A stretch of 64,000 nucleotides of DNA from Arthrobacter sp. zg-Y919 (GTDB lineage Bacteria > Actinomycetota > Actinomycetes > Actinomycetales > Micrococcaceae): the NCBI RefSeq assembly GCF_030142045.1, contig NZ_CP126242.1, positions 2,294,001 to 2,358,000 on the forward strand, in the 5' to 3' direction. Positions 1 through 7,906 of the stretch are shown in pieces. Every line of letters begins with the position of its first letter. The first letter of the stretch is position 1. Below the pieces are notes generated by a model. That model did not search any database. It saw only the letters and a list, made by a program, of their open reading frames with translations, and was not told where the DNA came from. The position numbers and the translations under genes were made by a program.

Positions 1-174
1 CTGCTGGTGGTCAACGATGCGCTGGACCACGGCAAGGTCACCGACCCGGCAGTGCGGGAAGCCACCACCAACACCATGCGCAAGGTGGGCAAGGCCATCC
101 GTGACAATGAAGACCTCGTCTCCGCCCTGCTCCCCACCGGCGACGGCCTGCTGCTGGCAGTGAAGACCGCGTAG
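1..174 (+). CDS. O-methyltransferase, C-terminal fragment
   Basis: Only the last 57 codons lie in the window, read in frame 1 to a TAG at 172-174. The tail, with DPAVREATTNTMRKVGKAIR followed by LLPTGDGLLLAVK, resembles the end of class I SAM-dependent O-methyltransferases of the Methyltransf_3 family. In that family a helix of this kind leads into a strand ending in GDGL-(hydrophobic). The catalytic and SAM-binding parts lie upstream of the window, so the substrate cannot be judged. The methionine aminopeptidase gene follows on the same strand after about 50 bases and could be cotranscribed. Confidence 0.6.
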   Translation: MLVVNDALDHGKVTDPAVREATTNTMRKVGKAIRDNEDLVSALLPTGDGLLLAVKTA

Positions 175-225
175 AGCCCACTCCACCAGGGCGGCCCGGA
201 AGCGGGGCACCAGGAAAGGCACCAC

Positions 226-1008
226 ATGATCGAGATCCTGAATCCAACCGAACTGTCCCGGGCGAGGGAAACCGGCGCCCTGGTCGCAGATATCCTGCAG
301 ACGATCAAGGGCCGCACCGCGGCCGGCACCAATCTGCTGGACATCGACCGGTGGGCCAGGACCATGATCCTCGAGGCGGGTGCCAAGTCCTGTTACGTCG
401 ACTATGCGCCGTCCTTCGGACGCGGGCCGTTCGGGCACTACATCTGCACGTCGGTCAACGACGCCGTACTTCACGGACTGCCGCATGACTACGCGCTTGC
501 CGACGGTGACCTGCTGACACTGGACCTGGCTGTCTCCCTCGGCGGAATCGTTGCAGACTCGGCCATCACTTTCATCGTGGGCGGTGTCCAGTCACCGAAG
601 AATGCCGCAATGATCGATGCGACCGAGCGGGCGCTGGCCGCCGGCATAGCAGCGGCCCGGCCCGGTGCCCGTATCGGCGATCTTTCCGCTGCCATCGGTT
701 CGGTTCTCACCGAGGCGGGCTACCCGGTCAATACCGAATTCGGCGGGCACGGTGTGGGATCCACGATGCACCAGGACCCGCACATTGCGAACGCAGGGCG
801 TCCCGGCCGCGGTTATAAACTGCGTCCCGGCCTGCTGCTGGCCCTGGAGCCGTGGGTCATGGCGGATACCGCGGAACTGGTCACCGATGCGGACGGGTGG
901 ACCCTCCGCAGCGCCACGGGCTGCATGACGGCGCACAGCGAACACACGGTGGCCATCACCGCCGACGGCGCGGAAATCCTCACCCTGCCGAAGGAACCCG
1001 CCGCCTAG
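226..1008 (+). CDS. map: Type I methionine aminopeptidase
   Basis: This cytosolic dinuclear metalloprotease (family M24A) removes the initiator methionine from new proteins. At 260 residues it has the usual length of the short type I enzymes. All expected residues are visible: His83 in VLHG, metal ligands Asp100 (TLDLAV) and Asp111 (VADSAI), His175 in GGHGVGSTMHQDPH, Glu208 in LALEPW and Glu239 in SEHTVAI. There is no N-terminal zinc-finger extension. The ATG follows an AAGG-containing leader. The stop codon overlaps the stop of the convergent leucyl aminopeptidase gene by about three bases. Actinobacteria often carry a second map gene, so this may not be the only copy. Confidence 0.95.
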   Translation: MIEILNPTELSRARETGALVADILQTIKGRTAAGTNLLDIDRWARTMILEAGAKSCYVDYAPSFGRGPFGHYICTSVNDAVLHGLPHDYALADGDLLTLDLAVSLGGIVADSAITFIVGGVQSPKNAAMIDATERALAAGIAAARPGARIGDLSAAIGSVLTEAGYPVNTEFGGHGVGSTMHQDPHIANAGRPGRGYKLRPGLLLALEPWVMADTAELVTDADGWTLRSATGCMTAHSEHTVAITADGAEILTLPKEPAA

Positions 1009-2642
1009 CCTGCCTGGCGCAGGCCGGCAAGGTAGGACAGCAGCAGCCGCACCCCGAACCCGGTGGCCCCCTTGGTCAGTTCGCGGCTGTCCTTAGTGGC
1101 ACGCGACGGACCGGCAATGTCGACATGCGCCCACGGGACGCCGCCGGTGAACTTCTCCAGGAACAGTGCGGCAACAATCGCGCCGGCACCGAACTTCGCT
1201 TTGACGGGCGCAATGTGGGAGACATCGGCGATATCGGAGTCCAGCACGTAGCCGTACTCGGCCACCAGCGGCAGCTGCCACACGGCGTCGCCCGAGCTCT
1301 CGCCTGCAGCCTCCAACCCGGCCAGCAGCCCGGGCGCATTACCGAACAGGGCCGCATGGTGCATTCCAAGCCCCAAGGCGGCGGCACCGGTCAGTGTGGC
1401 CACATCCACCAGGACGTCCGGAGCCAGTTCCGCTGCGGCGTAGGCCAGGGCGTCGGCGAGGACCATGCGGCCCTCAGCGTCGGTATTCCCGACCTCAACG
1501 GTGGTCCCGTTGTAGGTGGTGACGACGTCGGCGGGCCGGTAGGAGGCGGCGCCGATGGCGTTCTCGGCCAAGGCCAGTACGGCCGTGACCCGAACGGGAA
1601 GCTGCAGCACGGCCGCAGCCTCCGCCACCGCCAGTACGGCTGCGGCACCGGCCATATCCGTCTTCATGGTCATCATGGCGTCCCGCGGCTTCAGCGAGAT
1701 TCCGCCGGAGTCAAAAGTGATCCCCTTGCCGACGAGCACCACGTGCGGCAGGTCCTCGCCGTCGGGCAGGTACGCGGCTTCCACCAGCCGGGGCGGGTGC
1801 TCGGATCCGGAGCCGACGGCCAGCAGCCCGCCAAAACCTTCGGCACGCAGTTCGTCCTCGCCGCGCACGCGCACGGTCAGCCCGCTGCGGCCGGCTATTT
1901 CGCGGGCCTGCTCCGCGATCCACTCCGGGGTGGCTGTTTCGGCCGGCGTGTTCGTCAGGTCGCGTGCCGTCCAGACGGCCCGTGCGGTCGCGAGGGCACG
2001 TGCGGCTGCGGACCCGTCCAGGCCGGTCAGCTCGAGGTGCTCCGCGATGGGGGCGGGCGCCTTGGTGATACCGGACCGGGGCGGACGGTAACCGCCGAGC
2101 AGGAACCCTTCAATGAAGGCTTCCTGGGCAGCCGGTTCAAGACCGTCGACGACGCTGGCACGGACCCGGCGGGCACCCATGGTCGCGCGGGCAAGACCGG
2201 CACCGGCGCGGCGCAGTTCTGCCGGAGATTCATCGCCGGCGCCCACATAGATCAGCTTTCCGGGCAGGCCTTCGTCCTCGCGGGGAGGTTCGATCACCAG
2301 GATGTCGCCGGCTTTGCCGGTGACCTTGGCGCTGCGGGCGCGTGCGGCGACGTCGGCCCCATACCGGACCGCCGCCTCGACAGCGCCGCGCCGTGGCTGC
2401 GGAACCGGGTCCGCCGCCTCGTCCATGTCCTCCGGTCCCGACCCGGCCGGTGGCGGAGTCATGGCCACGGCGAGGATATCCACGCCTTCAGCCGGGTCAG
2501 GCTGCAGTCCGGTGCCGGACTCCGCCCTGCCCGTGCGCATCTTCAACCCTGCCAGGGCAGTGACTTCCGGCAGTGATGCGGTGACGTAGGGCGATACCGG
2601 AGCAGATCCGGTCCTGGCTGAAGACTTTGGAGGCAGCTGCAT
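1005..2642 (-). CDS. pepA: Leucyl aminopeptidase (M17 family)
   Basis: This cytosolic zinc/manganese aminopeptidase releases N-terminal residues, with preference for leucine, in peptide turnover. The C-terminal catalytic half carries the M17 signature NTDAEGRMVLADAL and the metal/catalytic segment VGKGITFDSGGISLKP, followed by KTDMAGAAAV. The N-terminal half is the less conserved macro-like domain. The ORF has 545 codons, slightly longer than usual, and no clear ribosome-binding site precedes the first ATG. The true start may be downstream, for example near MRTGRAESG. The gene converges on map, with the two stops overlapping. Both enzymes trim N-termini, but the arrangement does not show co-regulation. 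Confidence 0.93.
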   Translation of the reverse strand: MQLPPKSSARTGSAPVSPYVTASLPEVTALAGLKMRTGRAESGTGLQPDPAEGVDILAVAMTPPPAGSGPEDMDEAADPVPQPRRGAVEAAVRYGADVAARARSAKVTGKAGDILVIEPPREDEGLPGKLIYVGAGDESPAELRRAGAGLARATMGARRVRASVVDGLEPAAQEAFIEGFLLGGYRPPRSGITKAPAPIAEHLELTGLDGSAAARALATARAVWTARDLTNTPAETATPEWIAEQAREIAGRSGLTVRVRGEDELRAEGFGGLLAVGSGSEHPPRLVEAAYLPDGEDLPHVVLVGKGITFDSGGISLKPRDAMMTMKTDMAGAAAVLAVAEAAAVLQLPVRVTAVLALAENAIGAASYRPADVVTTYNGTTVEVGNTDAEGRMVLADALAYAAAELAPDVLVDVATLTGAAALGLGMHHAALFGNAPGLLAGLEAAGESSGDAVWQLPLVAEYGYVLDSDIADVSHIAPVKAKFGAGAIVAALFLEKFTGGVPWAHVDIAGPSRATKDSRELTKGATGFGVRLLLSYLAGLRQAG

Positions 2643-2652
2643 GGATTAAAGG

Positions 2653-2820
2653 CTAGCCCGTAACGCCCAGAAGGCAGTCCTTCAGCTTTCCGGCTTCTTC
2701 CACATTAAGCTCGACCACCAGGCGTCCGCCGCCGTCTATGGGCACCCTCAAAATGAGGCTGCGCCCTTCCTTTGTAACCTCCATAGGCCCGTCGCCCGTC
2801 CGTGGTTTCATCGCAGCCAT
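2653..2820 (-). CDS. DUF3117 domain protein
   Basis: A 55-residue protein beginning MAAMKPRTGDGPMEVTKEGR. That opening, followed by a glycine-rich turn (IDGGGRLVVELN) and an acidic helix, is the conserved pattern of DUF3117, a family of about 55 residues found widely in actinobacteria. Its function is unknown. The whole family length is present. The start is supported by the conserved MAAMKPR opening and a GGGGAATC-like stretch upstream. It lies just upstream of the aminopeptidase gene on the same strand, with only about ten bases between its stop and that gene's first ATG, so the two are probably cotranscribed. Confidence 0.88.
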   Translation of the reverse strand: MAAMKPRTGDGPMEVTKEGRSLILRVPIDGGGRLVVELNVEEAGKLKDCLLGVTG

Positions 2821-2966
2821 TTCGAGATTCCCCTTTCACAGCGCCCGGTTTACCCGGACTACCTGTAATCCGCTGCCGCTGGAAGTAAAATATCCGCCCG
2901 GCAATTGCTGTCATTATTCCGCACAAGTAGCCAGCAAACGAAATTTCGTGTGTTGCGGGCCACAGA

Positions 2967-4193
2967 CTAGGGCGGATAGTCCCCGCCACCGGGTAATTCC
3001 GTCCACCTCCACAGCCATACCACCCAGACAATCTGCAGTACGGCGAACGCTGCGGCAACGGTCCCCCGGTACGCCCTGGACCGGCTCAGCCAGGCCGTGG
3101 AGAGCGCCAGCGGAAACAGCGGAAGCAGAAGGCGGAAGGTACTTGTCTGCGGATTCAGGAATACCAGCAGATAAAGGACATAGGCCGCGCACCATAACTG
3201 CAGTTCCAGTCCCAGCCGCCGGACCGGTTCCGACGTGAGGTAGAGCGCCACGGCCACCAGCAAAGCTCCCAGAGCCACGGGACCGAACAGCGGCCCAAAG
3301 AGGTTCCCGGTCATGGTCAGCCAGGGTTTGAACGGCACGAGATTGCCGAACCGCCAGGCACTTTCCGTGTCGGTATAGGCGCGAAGGTCTCCGGTGGACA
3401 CCCATGCGATCACCGGCCAGGCCAGCGCCGAGACTCCGGCCGCACCGGCAAGAGCCAGAAGCCGCCAGGCCTGCCGGGCGGGAAAACCGACCTGCCGCCT
3501 GCGGAGGAACCGAACCGCCAGCACCAGCCCGACCGCGAGCGCAAAGGGAACGCCGACGGGCCGGGAAAGACACATCAGCGCCACCACCGGAATGGCGGTG
3601 AGGTAGCGGCCGGCCACAAACAGATACAGCGATCCCGCGAGCAGGAGCAGGTTCAGCGACTCCGCGTACGGAACCTGCAGGATCGGAGACACGGGGAAGA
3701 CGGCCACAAACAGCACCGCCCACATCGCGGTGCCCTTCCCCGCACGCAGCCGGAACAACCGGTAGATGACGAGCGCGGCGGCAAAACCCGCGGCCGTGGC
3801 CGCCACCGGGGCCAGGACATTCCAGCCCAGGCCGGTACCGTCGAGCACGCGCACCAGCAGCGGAAACAGCGCGTAGAAGGCCCACTCGTTCTCCACCGCG
3901 TTACCGGCCGCGTCCCGCGGGACGCTGTCCGGATAGCCGTCCGCGAAGATCCGTGAATACCACTCGCCATCCCAGATATTGATGAATTCCCAGTACGACG
4001 GCGACGCGTCCCACCAAGGTCCGGCAGGCTGGAACCGGGCGGCGGCGGCGAGCACCGCACAGGAGAAGAGCCGGGCGGCTGCCCACAGCGAAAGGACCTG
4101 CAGATACCAGGGCCAGCGCGTCAGGGCTGCGCCGGCACGGCCCGCCGCCGCCTTTGCCCGGTGGACCGTGTCCAGGGGTGCTTCAGCTTCCAT
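2967..4193 (-). CDS. Polytopic membrane protein, PIG-V-like mannosyltransferase
   Basis: This 408-residue protein is mostly hydrophobic, with roughly nine to ten membrane segments. After the first segment is a loop with WWDASPSYWEFINIWDGEWY and a later segment with NEWAFYALFPLLVRVL. An early WDxxWY followed by FYPLFP-type residues is characteristic of the GT-C mannosyltransferase PIG-V-like family, in which the first-loop acidic residue contacts a polyprenyl-phosphate sugar donor. A role in glycosylating an envelope lipid or protein is inferred from this fold only. The start overlaps the end of the tag gene by 11 bases, suggesting translational coupling. About 150 bases without a gene separate it from DUF3117. 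Confidence 0.7.
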   Translation of the reverse strand: MEAEAPLDTVHRAKAAAGRAGAALTRWPWYLQVLSLWAAARLFSCAVLAAAARFQPAGPWWDASPSYWEFINIWDGEWYSRIFADGYPDSVPRDAAGNAVENEWAFYALFPLLVRVLDGTGLGWNVLAPVAATAAGFAAALVIYRLFRLRAGKGTAMWAVLFVAVFPVSPILQVPYAESLNLLLLAGSLYLFVAGRYLTAIPVVALMCLSRPVGVPFALAVGLVLAVRFLRRRQVGFPARQAWRLLALAGAAGVSALAWPVIAWVSTGDLRAYTDTESAWRFGNLVPFKPWLTMTGNLFGPLFGPVALGALLVAVALYLTSEPVRRLGLELQLWCAAYVLYLLVFLNPQTSTFRLLLPLFPLALSTAWLSRSRAYRGTVAAAFAVLQIVWVVWLWRWTELPGGGDYPP

Positions 4194-4761
4194 CGCGTAC
4201 CCAGCAGTCGGCGAGGTGGTCGTTCACGTAGCCGGTCGCCTGGAGCATTGCATAGGCGGTAATCGGCCCTACAAACCGGAAACCGCGTTTTTTCAGGTCC
4301 TTGGCCAGGGCGGCGGAGTCCGGGGTCGCTGCGGGGACGTCATCAAGGGTCTTCGGCGCGGGATTGTCCGCCAGGGCGCGGTACCGGGCCAGCAGGCCGC
4401 CGAGGCTTTCGTTGGCAGGGAGCTCCAGAAGGGCCCGCGCATTGTTGATCACGGCATCGATTTTGGCGGCGTTGCGCACTATCCCGGCATCGGCCAGCAG
4501 GCGCTGCCGGTCGGCGTCGCCAAAGGCTGCCACCGCCCGCGGTTCGAAGCCGGCGAAGGCGGCACGGAACGCCTCCCGCTTGCGCAGGATGGTGATCCAG
4601 CTCAGGCCGGATTGAAAGGCTTCAAGGCTCAACCGTTCGAAGAGGGCTGCCTCGCCCTCCACGGCCCGCCCCCATTCGGTGTCGTGGTAGTGCTGGTAGT
4701 CCGCACTGGCGAGCGCCCAGCCGCAGCGCAGCCGTCCGTCGGCCCCTGGTTCTGCGCTCAT
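4183..4761 (-). CDS. tag: DNA-3-methyladenine glycosylase I
   Basis: This base-excision repair enzyme removes 3-methyladenine from alkylated DNA. The 192-residue length and the N-terminal block RCGWA followed by YHDTEWG and FERLSLEAFQSGLSW are diagnostic of the Tag family. The zinc ligands of the family are present: an N-terminal Cys in CGW, the His in YHD, and the C-terminal NDHLADCWVR supplying His and Cys. A central ITILRKREAFR helix belongs to the helix-hairpin-helix fold. The ATG overlaps the upstream DivIVA-like gene by four bases (ATGA type) and the 3' end overlaps the membrane protein gene, forming a tight three-gene transcription unit. Confidence 0.95.
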   Translation of the reverse strand: MSAEPGADGRLRCGWALASADYQHYHDTEWGRAVEGEAALFERLSLEAFQSGLSWITILRKREAFRAAFAGFEPRAVAAFGDADRQRLLADAGIVRNAAKIDAVINNARALLELPANESLGGLLARYRALADNPAPKTLDDVPAATPDSAALAKDLKKRGFRFVGPITAYAMLQATGYVNDHLADCWVRDGS

Positions 4762-5099
4762 GAAGCGTCTCCGCCGGGAGCGGCATCCGGTCCCGCAGCC
4801 TCCAGCCGGGCGATGCGGGCGTCCCGTTCGGCCAGGGCGCCGGCCAGCCGGTCCAGCACCGCATCCACCTGGTCCATCCGGTATCCGCGCAGGGCCACCG
4901 AGAACCGGAGGCGGGATACATCACCGGCCGCGGGGTGCTCCGGCAGCAGCACGGGCGGCAGCCGGGGATCCGGCTCCGGCAGGCCCTGGGCGTCCGTGAT
5001 GACGCCTGCGCCGGGGATTCCGGGGCGCAGCCTTCCGATACCGAACACGGCCGCCACACCCAGCACGGCGATGGAAAGGAATACCAGCAGGAGAGTCAC
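4758..5099 (-). CDS. Membrane-anchored DivIVA-domain protein
   Basis: A 113-residue protein with one N-terminal membrane segment (about residues 2-23, LLLVFLSIAVLGVAAVFGI) and a cytoplasmic C-terminus. RFSVALRGYRMDQVDAVLD matches the DivIVA-type N-terminal motif (F...RGY...VD..L), followed by a short predicted coiled coil with ERDARIARLEA. True DivIVA/Wag31 proteins are soluble and much longer, so this is a small DivIVA-like protein rather than the polar growth determinant. It overlaps the start of tag by four bases. Such proteins next to tag are common in actinobacteria, but the function is not known to me. Confidence 0.75.
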   Translation of the reverse strand: MTLLLVFLSIAVLGVAAVFGIGRLRPGIPGAGVITDAQGLPEPDPRLPPVLLPEHPAAGDVSRLRFSVALRGYRMDQVDAVLDRLAGALAERDARIARLEAAGPDAAPGGDAS

Positions 5100-5147
5100 A
5101 GGACAATCGTGCCAGATGCGCGGGCCTGCGGACCGTGGCGGCGGGGG

Positions 5148-5918
5148 TCAGGGAGAAACGTGTCCGGCACTGTCGGCAATCATCAGCCGCACGGCGTCGG
5201 CCGGGTCGTCCACCACGTGCAGCAGCTTGAGGTCGGCTTCGCCCACCATCCCCTCGGCCAGCAGGGTCTCCCTGATCCAGCCAAGCAGCGGATTCCAGAA
5301 CTCCGTGCCGATCAGCACGATCGGGAACGAGGTCACCTTCTGCGTCTGCACCAGAGTCATGGCCTCGAAGAGCTCATCCAGGGTCCCGAACCCGCCCGGC
5401 AGGACTATGAAGCCCTGCGCGTACTTGACGAACATGGTCTTGCGCACGAAGAAGTACCGGAAATTAACTCCCAGGTCCACCCACTCGTTCAGCCCCGTCT
5501 CGAAGGGGAGCTCGATGCCAAGGCCCACGGACAGGCCGTCGGCGCCCACCGCCCCCTTGTTCGCGGCTTCCATGGAACCCGGCCCGCCGCCGGTAATCAC
5601 TGCCAGGCCCGCCTCGGCCAGCAGCCTGCCCACCTCTTCGCCAAGCTTGTAGTACCGGGAGCCGGGAACGCTCCGCGCGGACCCGAACACGCTTACGGCT
5701 GGCCCGAGTTCGGAGAGGGTGCCGAAACCTTCCACGAATTCGCTCTGGATCCGCAGCACCCGCCAGGGGTCGGTGTGGGTGAAATGGGTTCCGTCGGACG
5801 AATCCAGCAGGAACCGGTCCGACTGGGGGGCCAGGGCCGCGCCCCGGCGCAGCTCCACCGGCCCCCGCTTGCGCGGAAGATCAGAAGGTGTGGGACGGGG
5901 GTCTTCACTCATAGGCAT
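5148..5918 (-). CDS. TIGR00730-type LOG family protein
   Basis: A 256-residue Rossmann-fold protein of the LOG family. Characterised relatives cleave nucleoside 5'-monophosphates, releasing for example free cytokinin bases (phosphoribohydrolase activity). The family motifs are both present: GGGPGSMEAANKGA and PGGFGTLDELFE, the PGGxGTxxE loop that is often misannotated as lysine decarboxylase. The N-terminus carries about 45 extra residues rich in charge and proline, as in the long actinobacterial subgroup. Two close in-frame starts exist (MPMSED); either is possible. It is divergent from the glutamate transporter operon and shares a 148-base intergenic region with it. Confidence 0.88.
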   Translation of the reverse strand: MPMSEDPRPTPSDLPRKRGPVELRRGAALAPQSDRFLLDSSDGTHFTHTDPWRVLRIQSEFVEGFGTLSELGPAVSVFGSARSVPGSRYYKLGEEVGRLLAEAGLAVITGGGPGSMEAANKGAVGADGLSVGLGIELPFETGLNEWVDLGVNFRYFFVRKTMFVKYAQGFIVLPGGFGTLDELFEAMTLVQTQKVTSFPIVLIGTEFWNPLLGWIRETLLAEGMVGEADLKLLHVVDDPADAVRLMIADSAGHVSP

Positions 5919-6049
5919 TCCTCTAGGCTAGCCGTGATGGCGCCGCTGGCAACGCGGTCGGCGACGTCGGCCGGCACTGCGCAGAACAGGTTGCGCTTAC
6001 GTCACAATTACCGCCCCTGGTGGCCCGTGACACACGCCGGCAATAAACA

Positions 6050-6067
6050 ATGGTTAGATTTTCCTTA
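6050..6067 (+). promoter_or_regulatory. Possible -10 box for leaderless gluA mRNA
   Basis: TAGATT lies at 6055-6060, six bases before the ATG of the ATPase gene, and no purine-rich ribosome-binding sequence is present (the spacer is TTCCTT). This is the geometry of a leaderless actinobacterial transcript. No good -35 box is visible at the usual distance, so the call is weak. Confidence 0.3.
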
Positions 6068-6846
6068 TGACCAGTGACACATCCCCAGGTACATCCGTGC
6101 CTGAATCCGCTGCACCGCTTGTTTCGCTGAAGAACGTGAACAAGCATTTCGGGGACCTCCATGTCCTGCAGAACATCAATCTCGATATTGCCCGCGGCGA
6201 GGTAGTGGTGGTGATCGGGCCCTCCGGGTCCGGCAAGTCAACCCTGTGCCGTGCCATCAACCGCCTCGAGACCATCGACGACGGCGAAATCACCGTAGAC
6301 GGCGCCGTCCTGCCGTCGGAAGGCAAGGCGCTTGCCAAGCTGCGCGCCGACGTCGGCATGGTCTTCCAGTCCTTCAACCTGTTCGCCCACAAGTCCATCG
6401 TGGACAACGTCTCCCTGGGTCCGGTCAAGGTCCGCAAGTCCAAGCCGGCCGAAGCCAAGAAGCTGGCCATGGAGCTGCTCGAACGCGTGGGCGTTGCCAA
6501 CCAGGCAAACAAACTCCCCGCACAGCTCTCCGGCGGACAGCAGCAGCGTGTGGCCATTGCCCGCGCGCTGGCCATGAAGCCCAAGGTCATGCTCTTCGAC
6601 GAGCCCACCTCCGCCCTGGACCCGGAAATGATCAACGAGGTCCTGGACACCATGGTCGGTCTGGCGAAGGACGGCATGACCATGGTCGTGGTTACCCACG
6701 AAATGGGCTTCGCCCGCAAGGCTGCAGACCGGGTGATCTTCATGGCCGACGGACAGATCGTCGAGGAAGGCACCCCCGAGGAATTCTTCACGAACCCGAA
6801 GAGCGACCGCGCCAAGGACTTCCTGGGCAAAATCCTCTCCCACTAA
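6067..6846 (+). CDS. gluA: Glutamate-type ABC transporter ATPase
   Basis: This is the ATP-hydrolysing subunit of a polar amino-acid importer. The 259-residue protein has Walker [11 protein letters not shown]-loop [13 protein letters not shown], signature [16 protein letters not shown], Walker [14 protein letters not shown] and the H-loop VVTHEMGFA. The [11 protein letters not shown] and EEGTPEEFF segments are typical of the GlnQ/GluA subgroup. A short Thr/Ser/Pro-rich stretch precedes the domain. It is the first gene of a four-gene operon with a binding lipoprotein and two permeases, the same order as gluABCD of corynebacteria. The start codon is close to a possible -10 box with no ribosome-binding site, so it may be translated from a leaderless message. 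Confidence 0.93.
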   Translation: MTSDTSPGTSVPESAAPLVSLKNVNKHFGDLHVLQNINLDIARGEVVVVIGPSGSGKSTLCRAINRLETIDDGEITVDGAVLPSEGKALAKLRADVGMVFQSFNLFAHKSIVDNVSLGPVKVRKSKPAEAKKLAMELLERVGVANQANKLPAQLSGGQQQRVAIARALAMKPKVMLFDEPTSALDPEMINEVLDTMVGLAKDGMTMVVVTHEMGFARKAADRVIFMADGQIVEEGTPEEFFTNPKSDRAKDFLGKILSH

Positions 6847-6919
6847 ACCGTTCCAAGCACTACACGCTCCACCAGCAGTACCGGGGTTTCACCAGTTGGG
6901 GGCAACCCTTATGAGGCTA

Positions 6920-6945
6920 GGTCCTCCGCTTTTGCGCGGAGGACC
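6920..6945 (+). promoter_or_regulatory. Hairpin before the binding-protein gene
   Basis: A perfect 10-bp inverted repeat, GGTCCTCCGC at 6920-6929 and its complement at 6936-6945, with a six-base loop. It ends eight bases before the AAGGAG ribosome-binding site of gluB. There is no T-run after it, so it is more likely an mRNA 5'-stabilising or processing structure than a terminator. Confidence 0.6.
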
Positions 6946-6964
6946 GCAATGCAAGGAGAAAAAC

Positions 6965-7819
6965 ATGCGCAAGACCCGTTACGCCGCAGCGGCCATCGCC
7001 GCCGCCGCAGCACTGACCCTGTCCGCCTGTGGCGGCGGTTCCGATGAGGCCGGCTCCGAGTCCGGCAGCACCGAGGGCTCCGGCGAGCAGATCCGCATCG
7101 GCATCAAGTTCGACCAGCCGGGCCTGGGCTTCGACGAGGGTGGCAGCTACTCCGGCTTCGACGTCGACGTCGCCAAGTACGTCGCCAACGAGCTGGGCTA
7201 CCCCGAGGACCGGATCGAATTCATCTCCAGCCCCTCCGCCCAGCGCGAGAACATGCTCGAGAACGACCAGCTGGACATGATCTTCGCGACCTACTCCATC
7301 ACTGACGCCCGCAAGGAAAAGGTTGCTTTCGCAGGACCCTACTTCGTGGCCGGCCAGGACCTCCTGGTTCCCGCCGACAGCGACATCACCGGACCCGATG
7401 ACCTGGACGGCAAGAACCTCTGCTCCGTCACCGGCTCCACGTCCGCGCAGAAGATCAAGGACAACTACTCCGCAGGCGTAAACCTGCTGGAGCAGCCGAG
7501 CTACGCCGAGTGCGTCACCGCCATGCAGGGCGGCTCCATTGACGCCGTCACCACTGACGACATCATCCTCGCCGGCCTGGCGTCCACCGACGCCAACAAG
7601 GGCGAATTCAAGGTTGTCGGCAACACCTTCTCCGAGGAGAAGTACGGCGTCGGCCTGCCGAAGGCAGGCGGCCTCGTCAAGTGTGAGGACGTCAACGCAG
7701 CCATCACCAAGATGGTCGAAGAGGGTGCGTGGGAGGAAGCCATCAAGAAGAACACTGAAGGCGCCGACTACAAGTTCAACGAAGACCTGAACCCGCCCAC
7801 GCCGGACGCCTGCGCCTAG
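6965..7819 (+). CDS. gluB: Glutamate-binding lipoprotein of ABC importer
   Basis: This is the extracellular solute-binding subunit, anchored to the membrane by lipid. The first 24 or so residues are a lipoprotein signal peptide (MRKTRYAAAAIAAAAALTL) with lipobox LSAC followed by GGGS and a Ser/Gly/Glu-rich linker. The mature part matches the SBP_bac_3 family: IRIGIKFDQPGLGF near the start, GFDVDVAKYVA, then the inter-domain stretch DGKNLCSVTGSTS. An extra cysteine pair (NLCS, YAEC) may form a disulfide. The ATG at 6965 is chosen because AAGGAG lies ten bases upstream and the signal peptide starts there. Length is 284 residues. Hairpins on both sides suggest that this gene is expressed more strongly than the rest of the operon. 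Confidence 0.93.
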   Translation: MRKTRYAAAAIAAAAALTLSACGGGSDEAGSESGSTEGSGEQIRIGIKFDQPGLGFDEGGSYSGFDVDVAKYVANELGYPEDRIEFISSPSAQRENMLENDQLDMIFATYSITDARKEKVAFAGPYFVAGQDLLVPADSDITGPDDLDGKNLCSVTGSTSAQKIKDNYSAGVNLLEQPSYAECVTAMQGGSIDAVTTDDIILAGLASTDANKGEFKVVGNTFSEEKYGVGLPKAGGLVKCEDVNAAITKMVEEGAWEEAIKKNTEGADYKFNEDLNPPTPDACA

Positions 7820-7840
7820 TTCCTGAACGTTCCACCCCCG

Positions 7841-7884
7841 CGGGGAAGCCGGATCCTGGTCCGGCTTCCCCGTTGCGGGTTTTC
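7841..7884 (+). terminator. Intra-operon hairpin after gluB
   Basis: A perfect 12-bp inverted repeat (CGGGGAAGCCGG at 7841-7852, complement at 7861-7872) with an eight-base loop, followed by TTGCGGGTTTT. It lies between the binding-protein and permease genes. Partial termination, or 3'-end protection of the gluB message, would lower permease expression relative to the binding protein. Confidence 0.65.
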
Positions 7885-7906
7885 TTCCACCGTAAAGAGG
7901 TGACAC

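Noticed and set aside
852..2576. Long open frame on the plus strand across the leucyl aminopeptidase gene
   Set aside because: It is the reverse-strand shadow of pepA. Composition is Gly/Arg/His-rich and not protein-like. Similar long shadows over gltA, typA, ychF, glpD and guaB were dismissed for the same reason.
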